A stretch of 46,973 nt of DNA, taken from NCBI GenBank assembly GCA_910574185.1, contig CAJSZQ010000032.1, positions 1-46,973 on the forward strand, read 5' to 3'. The DNA comes from Lachnospiraceae bacterium (GTDB lineage: Bacteria > Bacillota > Clostridia > Lachnospirales > Lachnospiraceae). This document shows positions 1 through 7,659 of the stretch, in pieces. The notes under the pieces are model-generated. The model was given only the letters and a program-made list of their open reading frames with translations, was not told the origin of the DNA and made no database searches. Made by a program: the position numbers and the translations under genes. Within the stretch, counting starts at the first letter, position 1. The number at the start of each line of letters is the position of its first letter.

Positions 1-106
1 GCCCTAAGCCCTCGGAGAGCTTTTCGGAGTCGATATCTACAGTTTTCAAGGTTCATTTGAGCCTGTTTTTTGCAGCTCAGTTTTTCATAAATTACTTGAC
101 ACTACC
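1..106. mobile_element. possible terminal segment of an insertion sequence
   Basis: No gene is visible in this stretch. Read on the minus strand it begins near 106 with GGTAGTGTCAAGTAATT, which resembles the terminal inverted repeats I associate with IS256-family elements. The transposase would lie outside the window. Only one end is visible, so neither the matching repeat nor a target duplication can be seen. This is a resemblance from memory, not a demonstrated element. Confidence 0.25.
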
Positions 107-249
107 AAATACAGCATTAGTATGTACGCCCGAAGTAAAAATCATACTTCCGCATCCCGAAATGTCCTGTGGCTTCAATTTTTGACTTTCTGGAAGAAAA
201 CAATTTTCAAATACATTCTAAAATGATAAACAGCGCTCAGACTGTGCCG
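107..249. other. intergenic, downstream of the LevR-type gene
   Basis: This is AT-rich sequence between the putative insertion-sequence edge and the stop codon of the LevR-type regulator. A weak GAAGT/ACTTC hairpin lies near 133-151, but no convincing terminator or gene is visible. Confidence 0.4.
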
Positions 250-3087
250 TCAGGAGGTACTCTCTGTTTTTTGTTCCGGATTCTGCAGGATAGACAGCAT
301 AATATAGCACAGTTCCGCGTCGTTTACCGATATTCCGAAAGGTTCCGCCAATATTGAGATATGCTCCTTTAGCAGCAGGAAGAGGGCTTTATTTTTTTCA
401 ATATATTCTTTTTCATGGTCAAAAACTACTTTTTTGTCACAGATACACCGTTCCAGCATAAATCCCAGATGAAGCAGCAGCGACAGATGCAGCGCGCGGT
501 TTTCAGGAATCTGAGGAAGATTTAACGCAGACAAAAACTTCTCAGAATACTGTACAGAGACGGAAGGATTTACGTACATTACATTTTCAGACAGGAACTT
601 TAAGCATTCCTCCTGTACAGTTACCGGCGGCTTTGGGGCAAAGGCCTGTGCGGCGTATTGTTTCATGGCGTTGTTTAGAAATTCAAGGAAATATTTTTTT
701 CCCATTGGCGAGATTAAGCTGGATATATGGAAAAAGGGAATGTCCAGGGGAACTTCCAGATTTCCGACGCATGCCAGAAGCCGGAATTGGGAACAGATGG
801 CCTGATACTGCAGCGAGCTGTTCTGAATATCCGATAGAGAAACCGCCAATACCTGGACGTTTGCAAAGGAATGCGCATGCAGCTCTTGCTCAATCATGGC
901 CTGGAAAGCGATGCTTGTACCCAGACCGGACGCGCACATAGTCAAAATGGCGGGTTCTTTTACGGAAGGCCTGCTGCAAGGAGGCTCCGTTGGCTTATTT
1001 ACCATATAGCTGTTGTATACCGTATTAATGTTGGCGTCTCTGCTGAGCAGAGTGCGGGTGATATCCAGCGCCATCAACGTTGTTACATTCGGGATTGCGA
1101 GCACAGGGATTCCGGTTTCCAATGTAAGCTTCTCGTCAAATGTGGTCAGGGACCCCATATCTACCAGAAGGAGCGCGCCTTTCGTGGGACTTGAATTGAT
1201 TACCTCCCGGAGCACATTCTGGTAAGTGTCTGGAATATTCTGCTCTAGCGGCACATCGACGGCTTTAACCAGACTGCATTCCATCAGCCGATTGCAGACG
1301 TTGGCAATACTGGAAGCAGTGCTTGCGCCGTGAGCTACGATAATCAGACCAGGCAGTTCTTGTTCTGGGGCGCTGTGCATATTGGAGAGAATCAGAGCCA
1401 CCAGATATTCTTCGTCTCTGGAAATATGGATTCCAAAATGGTTTTCAAAGCGGGAGATGATGATTCTTGCCGTTTCGATTTCCTTTGAAGCAGTCTGCTT
1501 CAGCGTAGAAATCTCTTTTTCGGTAATGCTCTTGCGCGACGCCATTCTCTCTAGCAGAAATTTAAAATGGAAAGAAAGAACCAGTATATTTTTCTGATTC
1601 ATCTCCAGATTAAGTCCGGCAAAGGTTTCCTGGGCTGCATCGGTGGTAAAATCAACAATTTCCTGTCCAACAATTTTGTACAATTCTTCTTTGTGGAGAT
1701 TCTGATTGTAGTAACGCTTGAGGATGTTGTCGCAGTATGCCTGGATATCAGAAGACAGTTCTTCATTCATCCGATGGGTGGAATAGCCCATGGAGGAATA
1801 CTTATCAATGCGCTTCATCAGATTGCGGTAGATTTCTTCGTCATAATATTTATTGGAGTGGCAGGGCTTGCTGTCGGCGGAATAGATGGTGTATTTGGCC
1901 TCGTAGCGACTTGGAAATGACAGGGTGTTCCCGGACACATACTGGCGATAGTAATCTTTGATGGCGGGAGACAGCAAATCAAAAGAGACCATAAGCTCTT
2001 CCTGGCTGCTGATATTGTTTAAGTAAGACCTTGCGCATAAAACTTTGATTTCGGAAGAAAGCTGTCCGATATTTTCCGTAAATGTATAAGCGCACAAAGC
2101 CTTTACAATCCTGGTGCTGACCACATAGGATTTCAGTGTCGCGCTGGCTTCCCGAACAAAGATATGTTCTATGATGGCCAACTTTTCTTCAATATCTTTT
2201 TCCCGGTAGGAAGGCAGGGTAATCGTGAGGGGGATTCTCCGCATAAATGTTTTCAGCAGGACATTTCTGGGATTCTCTGTCGTTGCGCCGATAATGCGTA
2301 AGGAAGCCCTGCGCATATTGGAGGATTCTCCGAGTTTCCGATAACAGCCGGTGTCCATCAGGTAGAAGAGCAGCTCCTGTCCCTCTGGAGGAAGCCGGTG
2401 AATCTCATCCAGAAAAAGGATTCCCCCATTTGCCTGTTCCACCAGTCCGGGACTATCCGAGACAGCGCCGGTAAAGGCTCCTTTGATATGTCCAAACAGA
2501 TGGGACATTAGGAGTTGAGGATTGTGATAGTAATCGGAACAGTTAAATTCGACAAAAGGAAAGTCCTTCTTTTTCTTTTTTAGTATTTCCAGACCGAAGT
2601 TATACATCGTGTGAGCGAACATCGTTTTTCCGGTGCCGCTTTCGCCAATCAGGAGCGTATGCAGTCCATTGGGAGGATAGATAATCGCGGCTTTTGCCTT
2701 TTCAATCTGTGTCTTAAGACTGCCGTTATGGCCGATTAGCCCGCCGAAGGCGTCCGCCGCAAGTTTTGACTCGCCGGCCGGAACGGCCGCGGCAAAAAAC
2801 TCGTCAATCGTATAGATGGATTTAAAATCATTTTTTGATATGAATAAACGCACTAAATCCGCCGGGAAAAAGTGGACGGGCCGGCTGTCGATTTTTATCA
2901 ATAATTTCTGTGAAACCAGTTTGTTAAGATATGCGCTGGCATTTGCGCGGTTTATATGGAACTTTGCTTCAATATCTGAGGCGGTTATGCCGCAAAGTCG
3001 ATGGTTTGTCAGCATTTCCGTTAATTTATGCTGGTCGGTATTCTGCAGGACGTATTCAAATATTTTAGCTTCATTCATATTGTTCAC
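250..3087 (-). CDS. LevR-type sigma-54-dependent, PTS-regulated transcriptional activator
   Basis: A multidomain enhancer-binding protein that activates sigma-54 promoters and is controlled by PTS phosphorylation. Visible in order: an N-terminal winged-helix region (about residues 1-75); an AAA+ domain with Walker A GESGTGKT (148-155), the sigma-54 contact loop GAFTGA (203-208) and Walker B ILFLDE; a first PRD (about 455-575); an EIIA-Man-like domain with AHGASTASS around His586; an EIIB-Gat-like domain with CASGLGTS at Cys718; and a second PRD to the C-terminus. The 945-residue length is normal for the family. GTG at 3087 lies 7 nt after the upstream EIIA stop; ATG at 3078 is an alternative start. 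It is probably co-transcribed with the EIIA gene from a -24/-12 promoter, so it may control its own expression. The sugar is unknown. Confidence 0.9.
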   Translation of the reverse strand: MNNMNEAKIFEYVLQNTDQHKLTEMLTNHRLCGITASDIEAKFHINRANASAYLNKLVSQKLLIKIDSRPVHFFPADLVRLFISKNDFKSIYTIDEFFAAAVPAGESKLAADAFGGLIGHNGSLKTQIEKAKAAIIYPPNGLHTLLIGESGTGKTMFAHTMYNFGLEILKKKKKDFPFVEFNCSDYYHNPQLLMSHLFGHIKGAFTGAVSDSPGLVEQANGGILFLDEIHRLPPEGQELLFYLMDTGCYRKLGESSNMRRASLRIIGATTENPRNVLLKTFMRRIPLTITLPSYREKDIEEKLAIIEHIFVREASATLKSYVVSTRIVKALCAYTFTENIGQLSSEIKVLCARSYLNNISSQEELMVSFDLLSPAIKDYYRQYVSGNTLSFPSRYEAKYTIYSADSKPCHSNKYYDEEIYRNLMKRIDKYSSMGYSTHRMNEELSSDIQAYCDNILKRYYNQNLHKEELYKIVGQEIVDFTTDAAQETFAGLNLEMNQKNILVLSFHFKFLLERMASRKSITEKEISTLKQTASKEIETARIIISRFENHFGIHISRDEEYLVALILSNMHSAPEQELPGLIIVAHGASTASSIANVCNRLMECSLVKAVDVPLEQNIPDTYQNVLREVINSSPTKGALLLVDMGSLTTFDEKLTLETGIPVLAIPNVTTLMALDITRTLLSRDANINTVYNSYMVNKPTEPPCSRPSVKEPAILTMCASGLGTSIAFQAMIEQELHAHSFANVQVLAVSLSDIQNSSLQYQAICSQFRLLACVGNLEVPLDIPFFHISSLISPMGKKYFLEFLNNAMKQYAAQAFAPKPPVTVQEECLKFLSENVMYVNPSVSVQYSEKFLSALNLPQIPENRALHLSLLLHLGFMLERCICDKKVVFDHEKEYIEKNKALFLLLKEHISILAEPFGISVNDAELCYIMLSILQNPEQKTESTS

Positions 3088-3094
3088 GAGCCTT

Positions 3095-3574
3095 TCAGTC
3101 GGATAAATGTTTTTTCAGGATTTGGTAGAGGGCAGTTTTGTCTGCTGCCTGTTTGATATCTGTCATGATATCAGTGTCGGAAAACATGCCGACAATTTTT
3201 TGAAGGATGGCAAGCTGGTGGCTGGAACCGCAGACAGCCAGTAAGAATACAATATTTACCATTACGTCGCGCACACCGTCTCCCATTTCTTTAAAAGCGA
3301 CCGGTTCGTCCAGAACAGCCACCAGCACGCGAGGTTCTAATACAAATTCCCGCTCCATTGCATGTGGAACGGCAACCTTCATAATATTAGTAGGAAGTCC
3401 GGTTGGGTAGATGCGCTCCCTTCGGATAACGGCGTCGGCATAGCCTGGTTTTACGCAGCCTCTTGTCTGGAGTTCATTCGAGAGCATATGAAGAAGGCTC
3501 TCAGAGTCGGCGGCTTTTAGATTCATGAAGATTAAATCTTCGTTCAGCAAGTCTTCAATTTTAAATTTGTCCAT
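3095..3574 (-). CDS. PTS EIIA component, fructose/galactitol (GatA-like) type
   Basis: A cytoplasmic phosphocarrier of the phosphotransferase system that takes phosphate from HPr and passes it to an EIIB. The 159-residue length fits a stand-alone EIIA domain of the Fru/Mtl/Gat superfamily. The phospho-acceptor His lies in VAVPHAMER, near residue 90, and the following hydrophobic strands (VLVAVLDEP, VMVNIVFLLAV) match the fold. The start ATG has a strong site, AAGGAGAATATT, just upstream. The gene is first in a two-gene minus-strand unit with the LevR-type regulator. No EIIB or EIIC gene is present in this window, so either partners lie elsewhere or this EIIA mainly signals to the regulator. 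Substrate unknown. Confidence 0.88.
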   Translation of the reverse strand: MDKFKIEDLLNEDLIFMNLKAADSESLLHMLSNELQTRGCVKPGYADAVIRRERIYPTGLPTNIMKVAVPHAMEREFVLEPRVLVAVLDEPVAFKEMGDGVRDVMVNIVFLLAVCGSSHQLAILQKIVGMFSDTDIMTDIKQAADKTALYQILKKHLSD

Positions 3575-3615
3575 AATATTCTCCTTTTTGAAATCTTATT
3601 TCTGTAAAAATAAAC

Positions 3616-3631
3616 AGCAAAAATCATGCCA
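3616..3631 (-). promoter_or_regulatory. sigma-54 (-24/-12) promoter for the EIIA-levR unit
   Basis: On the minus strand the sequence is TGGCATGATTTTTGCT, matching the consensus TGGCAC-N5-TTGCA/T. The GG and GC dinucleotides are separated by the obligatory 10 bases. Transcription would begin near 3605, about 30 nt before the EIIA start codon. Confidence 0.75.
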
Positions 3632-3716
3632 AAAAGTGTACAGGGCAAAATAAAATAGAAATTTAAGATATTATAGCATAGAAAAACAATTATTTTTTTA
3701 ATCATCCACTAATTAA

Positions 3717-3755
3717 ACACTATTCAGGCGTGGAAATATATGTCTGGAATAGTGT
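3717..3755. promoter_or_regulatory. inverted repeat, candidate enhancer (UAS) for the LevR-type activator
   Basis: ACACTATTC at 3717-3725 is exactly complementary to GAATAGTGT at 3747-3755. The centre lies roughly 120 bp upstream of the minus-strand -24/-12 promoter and about 70 bp upstream of the plus-strand one. Enhancer-binding proteins commonly bind dyad sites at such distances. Binding by the neighbouring regulator is inference. Confidence 0.45.
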
Positions 3756-3944
3756 ATATCAATTCAGGAAAGCTTTAAAACAGGGATTTCCAGTCAGTAC
3801 AGAAAATTGGCATGGGATTTGCTGTATTTACAGGCATCAGGACTGAACCGTTTGAGAGCGCTTGAAAAGAGCATTCCGATAGACAATGAGAATGAATTTT
3901 TGGGTAAGTTTCCAAAAGAAGGTAAGCAGGGCAGTGAAAAATAA
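3753..3944 (+). pseudogene. unrecognised open fragment
   Basis: One frame is open between the stop at 3750-3752 and TAA at 3942-3944 without a plausible start or ribosome site. Its peptide-like stretch (for example LRALEKSIPIDNENEFLGKF) looks like the end of a real protein, but I do not recognise the family. It runs straight into the rpoN remnant in another frame, consistent with a deletion junction near 3920. The plus-strand -24/-12 motif lies inside it, so the open frame may also be chance. Confidence 0.25.
3808..3823 (+). promoter_or_regulatory. second, divergent sigma-54 (-24/-12)-type promoter
   Basis: TGGCATGGGATTTGCT again fits TGGCAC-N5-TTGCA/T with the exact 10-base GG-to-GC spacing, and shares TTGGCAT and TTGCTG with the minus-strand promoter. 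It points to the rpoN remnant. No intact gene with a ribosome site follows it closely, so it may be an orphan left from a deleted operon. Confidence 0.5.
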
Positions 3945-4203
3945 ATATATACAGTGTTTCCGCGGAATTTATCCGATGGGGGATTTTTTTATCGGTAGGG
4001 TCGGGGAGCATACGCCGGAAGAGGTAAAAAGACAGATGAGACTGGTAATACAGGAAGAAGATAAGAAAAAGCCGAAGAGCGATCAGAAAATTGTAGAGGT
4101 TCTGGAGAAAAAAGGAATTTCAATATCCCGCAGAAAGGTGGCAAAGTATCGGACGGAAATGGGGATTGCGGGAGCCGGAGGGAGGAGAGAAAATAGTCTG
4201 TAA
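3886..4203 (+). pseudogene. C-terminal remnant of rpoN (sigma-54)
   Basis: Roughly the last 90 residues of RNA polymerase sigma-54 are preserved: the end of the DNA-binding helix (VSRAVKNKY), RGIYPMGDFF, the EEVKRQMRLVIQEED linker, and the RpoN box ISRRKVAKYR that reads the -24 element. Intact RpoN is usually over 400 residues; the core-binding and activator-contact regions are absent. The first dozen residues of this frame do not look like RpoN, and no ribosome site precedes the ATG at 3886. I read it as a 5'-truncated pseudogene with a junction near 3920. Recent loss is suggested by the uninterrupted frame. An intact rpoN elsewhere is required for the adjacent regulator to work. Confidence 0.75.
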
Positions 4204-4297
4204 CAGTTCAGCCTGTCAAAAAGAATAAGGAAACCTTGAATTTTCTATTTGGATGTGTTAAAACTTTCCATAGAGAAAGATTGGAGGAATGATATAC

Positions 4298-5590
4298 ATG
4301 ACAAAGATAGATATTATCAGCGGTTTCCTGGGCGCGGGAAAGACTACGTTGATTAAAAAGCTTCTGAAAGAAGCATTTCAGAAAGAGCAGGTAGTACTGA
4401 TTGAGAATGAATTTGGCGAGATTGGTATTGACGGCGGTTTCTTGAAAGAAGCAGGTATTGAAATCCGAGAGATGAATTCTGGCTGTATCTGCTGTTCTCT
4501 GGTGGGAGATTTTGGCGCGTCATTAAAGGAAGTGATTGAGAAGTATCATCCGGACAGGATTTTGATAGAGCCGTCAGGGGTTGGCAAGCTCTCAGATGTT
4601 ATCAAGGCTGTGGAGAATGTGAAAGACGAAGTGGATATTGAGCTGAACAGTTATACAACGGTAGTTGATGTGAATAAATGTAAGATGTATCTGAAAAATT
4701 TCGGTGAGTTTTACAGTAATCAGGTGGAGACTGCCGGGGCTATTATATTAAGTAGAACAGATGTTGCGAAGGAAGACAAAGCGGAGGCGGCGGTAAAGAT
4801 TTTAAGAGAAATGAATCCGAATGCAGCGATGATTACTACGCCGATTGAGCAGTTGGACGGCGTTAAGATTCTGGAGACGATGGAGCATGTGGATTCGCTG
4901 GAACAGCAGATGCTGGAGGAAGAGATGCACAGGCATCATCATGAACATGACGAGGGCTGTACCTGTGGCTGTCACGAGCATCATGAGGGACATCACAGTC
5001 AATGCCATCACGACCATGAGGAACATCACCGTCATGAAGGCGAGGGTCACGATCATCATGGACATCATCACAATCATAAGGAGCATCATGGTCATACCCA
5101 CCATCATGAAGGAGAGGGTCACGACCATCATGAACACCATCACAATCATAAGGAGCATCATGGTCATACCCACCATCATGAAGGAGAGGGTCACGACCAT
5201 CATGAACACCATCATAATCACGACGAGGCTCACAACCATGAGCATCATCATGACCATGGTCCGGATTGCACCTGCGGCTGTCACGATCACGCCTATCATG
5301 ACCACCATCATGCAGATGAAGTATTTATGAGCTGGGGCAGGGAGACGATTAAGAAATACAATAAAGAAGAGTTGAAAGTGAAGCTTGCGGCTCTGGAATC
5401 CGAGGATGTATACGGCGTGGTACTTCGTGCGAAAGGAATGGTTGCAGGCGACGACGACCGGTGGATTTATTTCGATATGGTTCCGGGGGAGCAGGAGATC
5501 AGGGCTGGCGAGCCGGAATTTACCGGACGAATCTGTGTCATTGGCTCGAATCTGAAAGAAGATGCGTTAACAGAATTGTTTGAAGTGTAG
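4298..5590 (+). CDS. CobW/COG0523-family GTPase with a His-rich metal-binding insert
   Basis: A cytoplasmic G3E P-loop GTPase of the metallochaperone family, thought to deliver or sense metals, often zinc. Walker A is GFLGAGKTT near the N-terminus, the family GCxCC metal motif is GCICCS, and LSRTD replaces the NKxD guanine motif. Residues of about 210-340 form an extreme His-rich insert flanked by two CTCGCH motifs, followed by a CobW C-terminal domain. The insert contains a 72-bp tandem repeat. I chose ATG at 4298 because GGAGG at 4283-4287 sits 10 nt before it but only 1 nt before the in-frame ATG at 4289. It heads a group with a second CobW-type gene and a ZIP transporter. Zinc is the likeliest metal, by inference. 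Confidence 0.88.
   Translation: MTKIDIISGFLGAGKTTLIKKLLKEAFQKEQVVLIENEFGEIGIDGGFLKEAGIEIREMNSGCICCSLVGDFGASLKEVIEKYHPDRILIEPSGVGKLSDVIKAVENVKDEVDIELNSYTTVVDVNKCKMYLKNFGEFYSNQVETAGAIILSRTDVAKEDKAEAAVKILREMNPNAAMITTPIEQLDGVKILETMEHVDSLEQQMLEEEMHRHHHEHDEGCTCGCHEHHEGHHSQCHHDHEEHHRHEGEGHDHHGHHHNHKEHHGHTHHHEGEGHDHHEHHHNHKEHHGHTHHHEGEGHDHHEHHHNHDEAHNHEHHHDHGPDCTCGCHDHAYHDHHHADEVFMSWGRETIKKYNKEELKVKLAALESEDVYGVVLRAKGMVAGDDDRWIYFDMVPGEQEIRAGEPEFTGRICVIGSNLKEDALTELFEV
5037..5219 (+). repeat. 72-bp tandem repeat encoding the His-rich segment
   Basis: Two adjacent 72-bp units, 5076-5147 and 5148-5219, differ at a single base (CAC/CAT) and are preceded by a diverged partial unit from 5037. Each encodes 24 residues, so gain or loss of a unit keeps the reading frame. 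It is coding DNA, not a CRISPR. Confidence 0.9.
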
Positions 5591-5600
5591 GTGATTGAAT

Positions 5601-6560
5601 ATGCAGATGGTAGACGATGCAAGAGTTGTTGTATATTTGATGACAGGATTCTTAGAGAGCGGCAAGACAAATTTCCTGCGGCAGACACTCAGTAAGAATT
5701 ATTTTAAAATAGACGGCGAGACGGTTCTGATTCTCTGTGAGGAAGGAGAAGAAGAATATGAGCAGGAGCTTCTTATCTGGGCAAACGCAGATGTGGTTAC
5801 AGTAGATGCGCCAGAGGAGCTGACAAAGGATTTTCTTCAGGAGATAGAGGATAAGTATCATCCGGACCGGGTAATCTTTGAGTGCAACGGTATGTATCCG
5901 GTGAGTAAGATGGAAGCGCTGGACGTGCCGGAAGGTTGGGGGCTGATTCAGAAAATCACTACGGTGGACGCCGGCACCTTTGACTTGTACATTGCCAATA
6001 TGAAATCCCTGTTTGTAGAAATGGTGCGGAATGCGGACATGGTTGTATTTAACCGGTGCACAGAAGATATGCCGCTGGCAGCATATCGAAGAAGTGTGAA
6101 AGTGGTCAATCAGGGCGCGGAGATTATCTTTGAGGGAAAAGACGGGGAAATTGAAGATATTTTTAGCGATCAGATGCCCTATGACCTGGATGCACCGGTG
6201 ATTAGAATTGAAGATATGGACTATGGAATCTGGTATGTGGATATGCTGGACCACCCGGAAAAATATAAAGGAAAGGCAGTAGAGGTTCAGGGAAGAGCAA
6301 GAAAGGTGAAGGGTTTTCCGGTGGATGAATTTGTGCTGGGAAGAAACGCTATGACCTGCTGTGCGGATGATATTACATTCCTGGGATTTATCTGTAAGTG
6401 CAGAGATGCAGAAAAGTTCGGGGCGGATACCTGGGTAAGAGCCAGAGGAAAGGTTAGTTTTGAATTGAAACGGGCATACAGAGGAAGAGGTCCGGTCATT
6501 ACGTTAGAATCGATAGAGCGGATACCGGCTCTTGAAGATGAACTGGTATATTTTAATTAA
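5601..6560 (+). CDS. CobW-type P-loop protein with YcgQ/DUF1980-like C-terminal domain
   Basis: The N-terminal half is a G3E-type nucleotide-binding domain with Walker A GFLESGKTN and a KYHPDRVIFE strand like that of its neighbour, but the GCxCC metal motif is missing and the guanine motif is degenerate (FNRCTED). From about residue 220 the sequence changes to an OB-like domain (FVLGRNAMTCCADD, then LGFICKC and WVRARGK) that resembles DUF1980/TIGR03943, the YcgQ family found next to YcgR-type permeases. ATG at 5601 follows AGGTGA with proper spacing; the TTG at 5595 is less likely. It lies 10 nt after the His-rich CobW gene and just before a ZIP transporter, so a joint role in metal supply is inferred. 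The reaction is unknown. Confidence 0.75.
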   Translation: MQMVDDARVVVYLMTGFLESGKTNFLRQTLSKNYFKIDGETVLILCEEGEEEYEQELLIWANADVVTVDAPEELTKDFLQEIEDKYHPDRVIFECNGMYPVSKMEALDVPEGWGLIQKITTVDAGTFDLYIANMKSLFVEMVRNADMVVFNRCTEDMPLAAYRRSVKVVNQGAEIIFEGKDGEIEDIFSDQMPYDLDAPVIRIEDMDYGIWYVDMLDHPEKYKGKAVEVQGRARKVKGFPVDEFVLGRNAMTCCADDITFLGFICKCRDAEKFGADTWVRARGKVSFELKRAYRGRGPVITLESIERIPALEDELVYFN

Positions 6561-6613
6561 CCGATGCACACACTAAGGAATACTATAATAGCGAGAAAAG
6601 AATGGGAGTTTTT

Positions 6614-7393
6614 ATGAGTGTATTTTTTGGTGTGATGATACCGTTTATCGGCACAACGTTAGGCGCGGCCTGTGTATTTTTATTGAAAAATGAAATCAGG
6701 GATGGAATCCAGAAAGCCCTTCTAGGATTTGCATCCGGAATTATGGTGGCCGCATCTGTGTGGTCACTTTTGATTCCTGCCATGGATATGGCGGGGAACA
6801 TGGGACGATTAAAATTTATACCGGCGGTTTCGGGTTTTCTTGTAGGAGTGGGATTTATTCTTGCGTTGGATACCTTCGTGCCTCATCAACATTTGGACAG
6901 TAAAGAGTCAGAAGGTGTAAATAGGGGCTGGAGCCGGGCCGTCAAGCTGGTGCTTGCGGTAACGCTGCACAATATTCCAGAGGGAATGGCAGTGGGCGTC
7001 GTATTTGCGGGGATGATTGCAGACCGGGCGGAGATTACTATGGCGGGAGCGTTTGCCTTGTCAATTGGAATCGCGGTACAGAATTTCCCGGAGGGGGCGA
7101 TTGTTTCCATGCCTCTGCGGAGCGAGGAAAATATGAGCCGGAGTAAGGCGTTCTTGTATGGAACAGCTTCCGGGGTCGTAGAACCTTTGGCGGCGGGGAT
7201 AACCATTGTTCTGAAAGACGTGTTGGTGAAGGTTCTGCCTTTTCTTTTGGCATTTGCAGCAGGAGCCATGATCTACGTAGTCGTGGAGGAGCTGATACCG
7301 GAGGCAAATGAAGGGAAGCACAGTAATATCGGAACGGTTGGCGTGGCAGTAGGGTTTTCTGTAATGATGATTCTGGATGTGGCGCTGGGGTAG
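6614..7393 (+). CDS. ZIP-family divalent metal transporter
   Basis: An integral membrane importer, probably for zinc or other divalent cations. About eight hydrophobic segments are visible, with the two diagnostic ZIP metal-site motifs HNIPEGMAVG (TM4) and QNFPEGA (TM5), and SxxxEE-type acidic residues later (VVEELIPEA). Length, near 260 residues, is typical of the ZupT/GufA group. Two starts are possible: ATG 6602 has no good ribosome site, whereas ATG 6614 follows GGGAG by 5 nt, so I chose 6614. A TATAAT at 6584-6589 lies just upstream without a clear -35. The gene follows two CobW-type genes, suggesting that the three act together in metal homeostasis. Substrate not provable from sequence. 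Confidence 0.88.
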   Translation: MSVFFGVMIPFIGTTLGAACVFLLKNEIRDGIQKALLGFASGIMVAASVWSLLIPAMDMAGNMGRLKFIPAVSGFLVGVGFILALDTFVPHQHLDSKESEGVNRGWSRAVKLVLAVTLHNIPEGMAVGVVFAGMIADRAEITMAGAFALSIGIAVQNFPEGAIVSMPLRSEENMSRSKAFLYGTASGVVEPLAAGITIVLKDVLVKVLPFLLAFAAGAMIYVVVEELIPEANEGKHSNIGTVGVAVGFSVMMILDVALG

Positions 7394-7431
7394 AGAGTGT
7401 GTGGTGTGAGGCTGTTTTGAGTTTCCGAAGC

Positions 7432-7609
7432 GGCTGCAAGAAGCGCCCAGTCTTACACAAAGCCGGGCAACACTTCGGCAAACTAACTGCTAACTCCGAC
7501 TAGAATACGCAGGAGCGCCTGCGTATCCAAGTCTGCGTAAGCAGTGGATTTTGCCTACGTTAAAAGCGCCCTTTTATGCTTTGCGCAAGACTGGGCGCTT
7601 CTTGCAGCC
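7432..7609. repeat. 178-bp structured inverted-repeat element
   Basis: Two 32-nt arms, 7432-7463 and 7578-7609, are complementary at 30 positions. Between them are a perfect 9-bp hairpin (7505-7513 with 7518-7526), CTGC-GTAA-GCAG (7533-7544) and TAAAAG-CGCC-CTTTTA (7561-7576). No open reading frame of note is present. It could be a MITE-like repeat, a structured RNA, or simply a two-way terminator between the ZIP and ATPase genes. Confidence 0.8.
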
Positions 7610-7659
7610 ACGGCTGGTATTTTTTGTGTTTTGTTAAGGGAAGTTTTAGAATTTGTTCA

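Noticed and set aside
4204..4297. Zur box upstream of the metal genes
   Set aside because: I looked for a TCGTAAT-type palindrome and found none; only a weak TTGAAT-N17-TAAAAC promoter-like pair is present.
5037..5219. CRISPR-like periodicity
   Set aside because: The units abut with no unique spacers and encode a periodic His-rich peptide in frame.
4802..5330. Long open frames on both strands across the His-rich part of the CobW gene
   Set aside because: They are shadows produced by the repetitive CAT/CAC codons; their products are low-complexity Met/Val or Ile/Met repeats without ribosome sites.
7432..7609. Retron or group II intron RNA
   Set aside because: There is no reverse transcriptase gene anywhere near, and the nested hairpins alone are not diagnostic.
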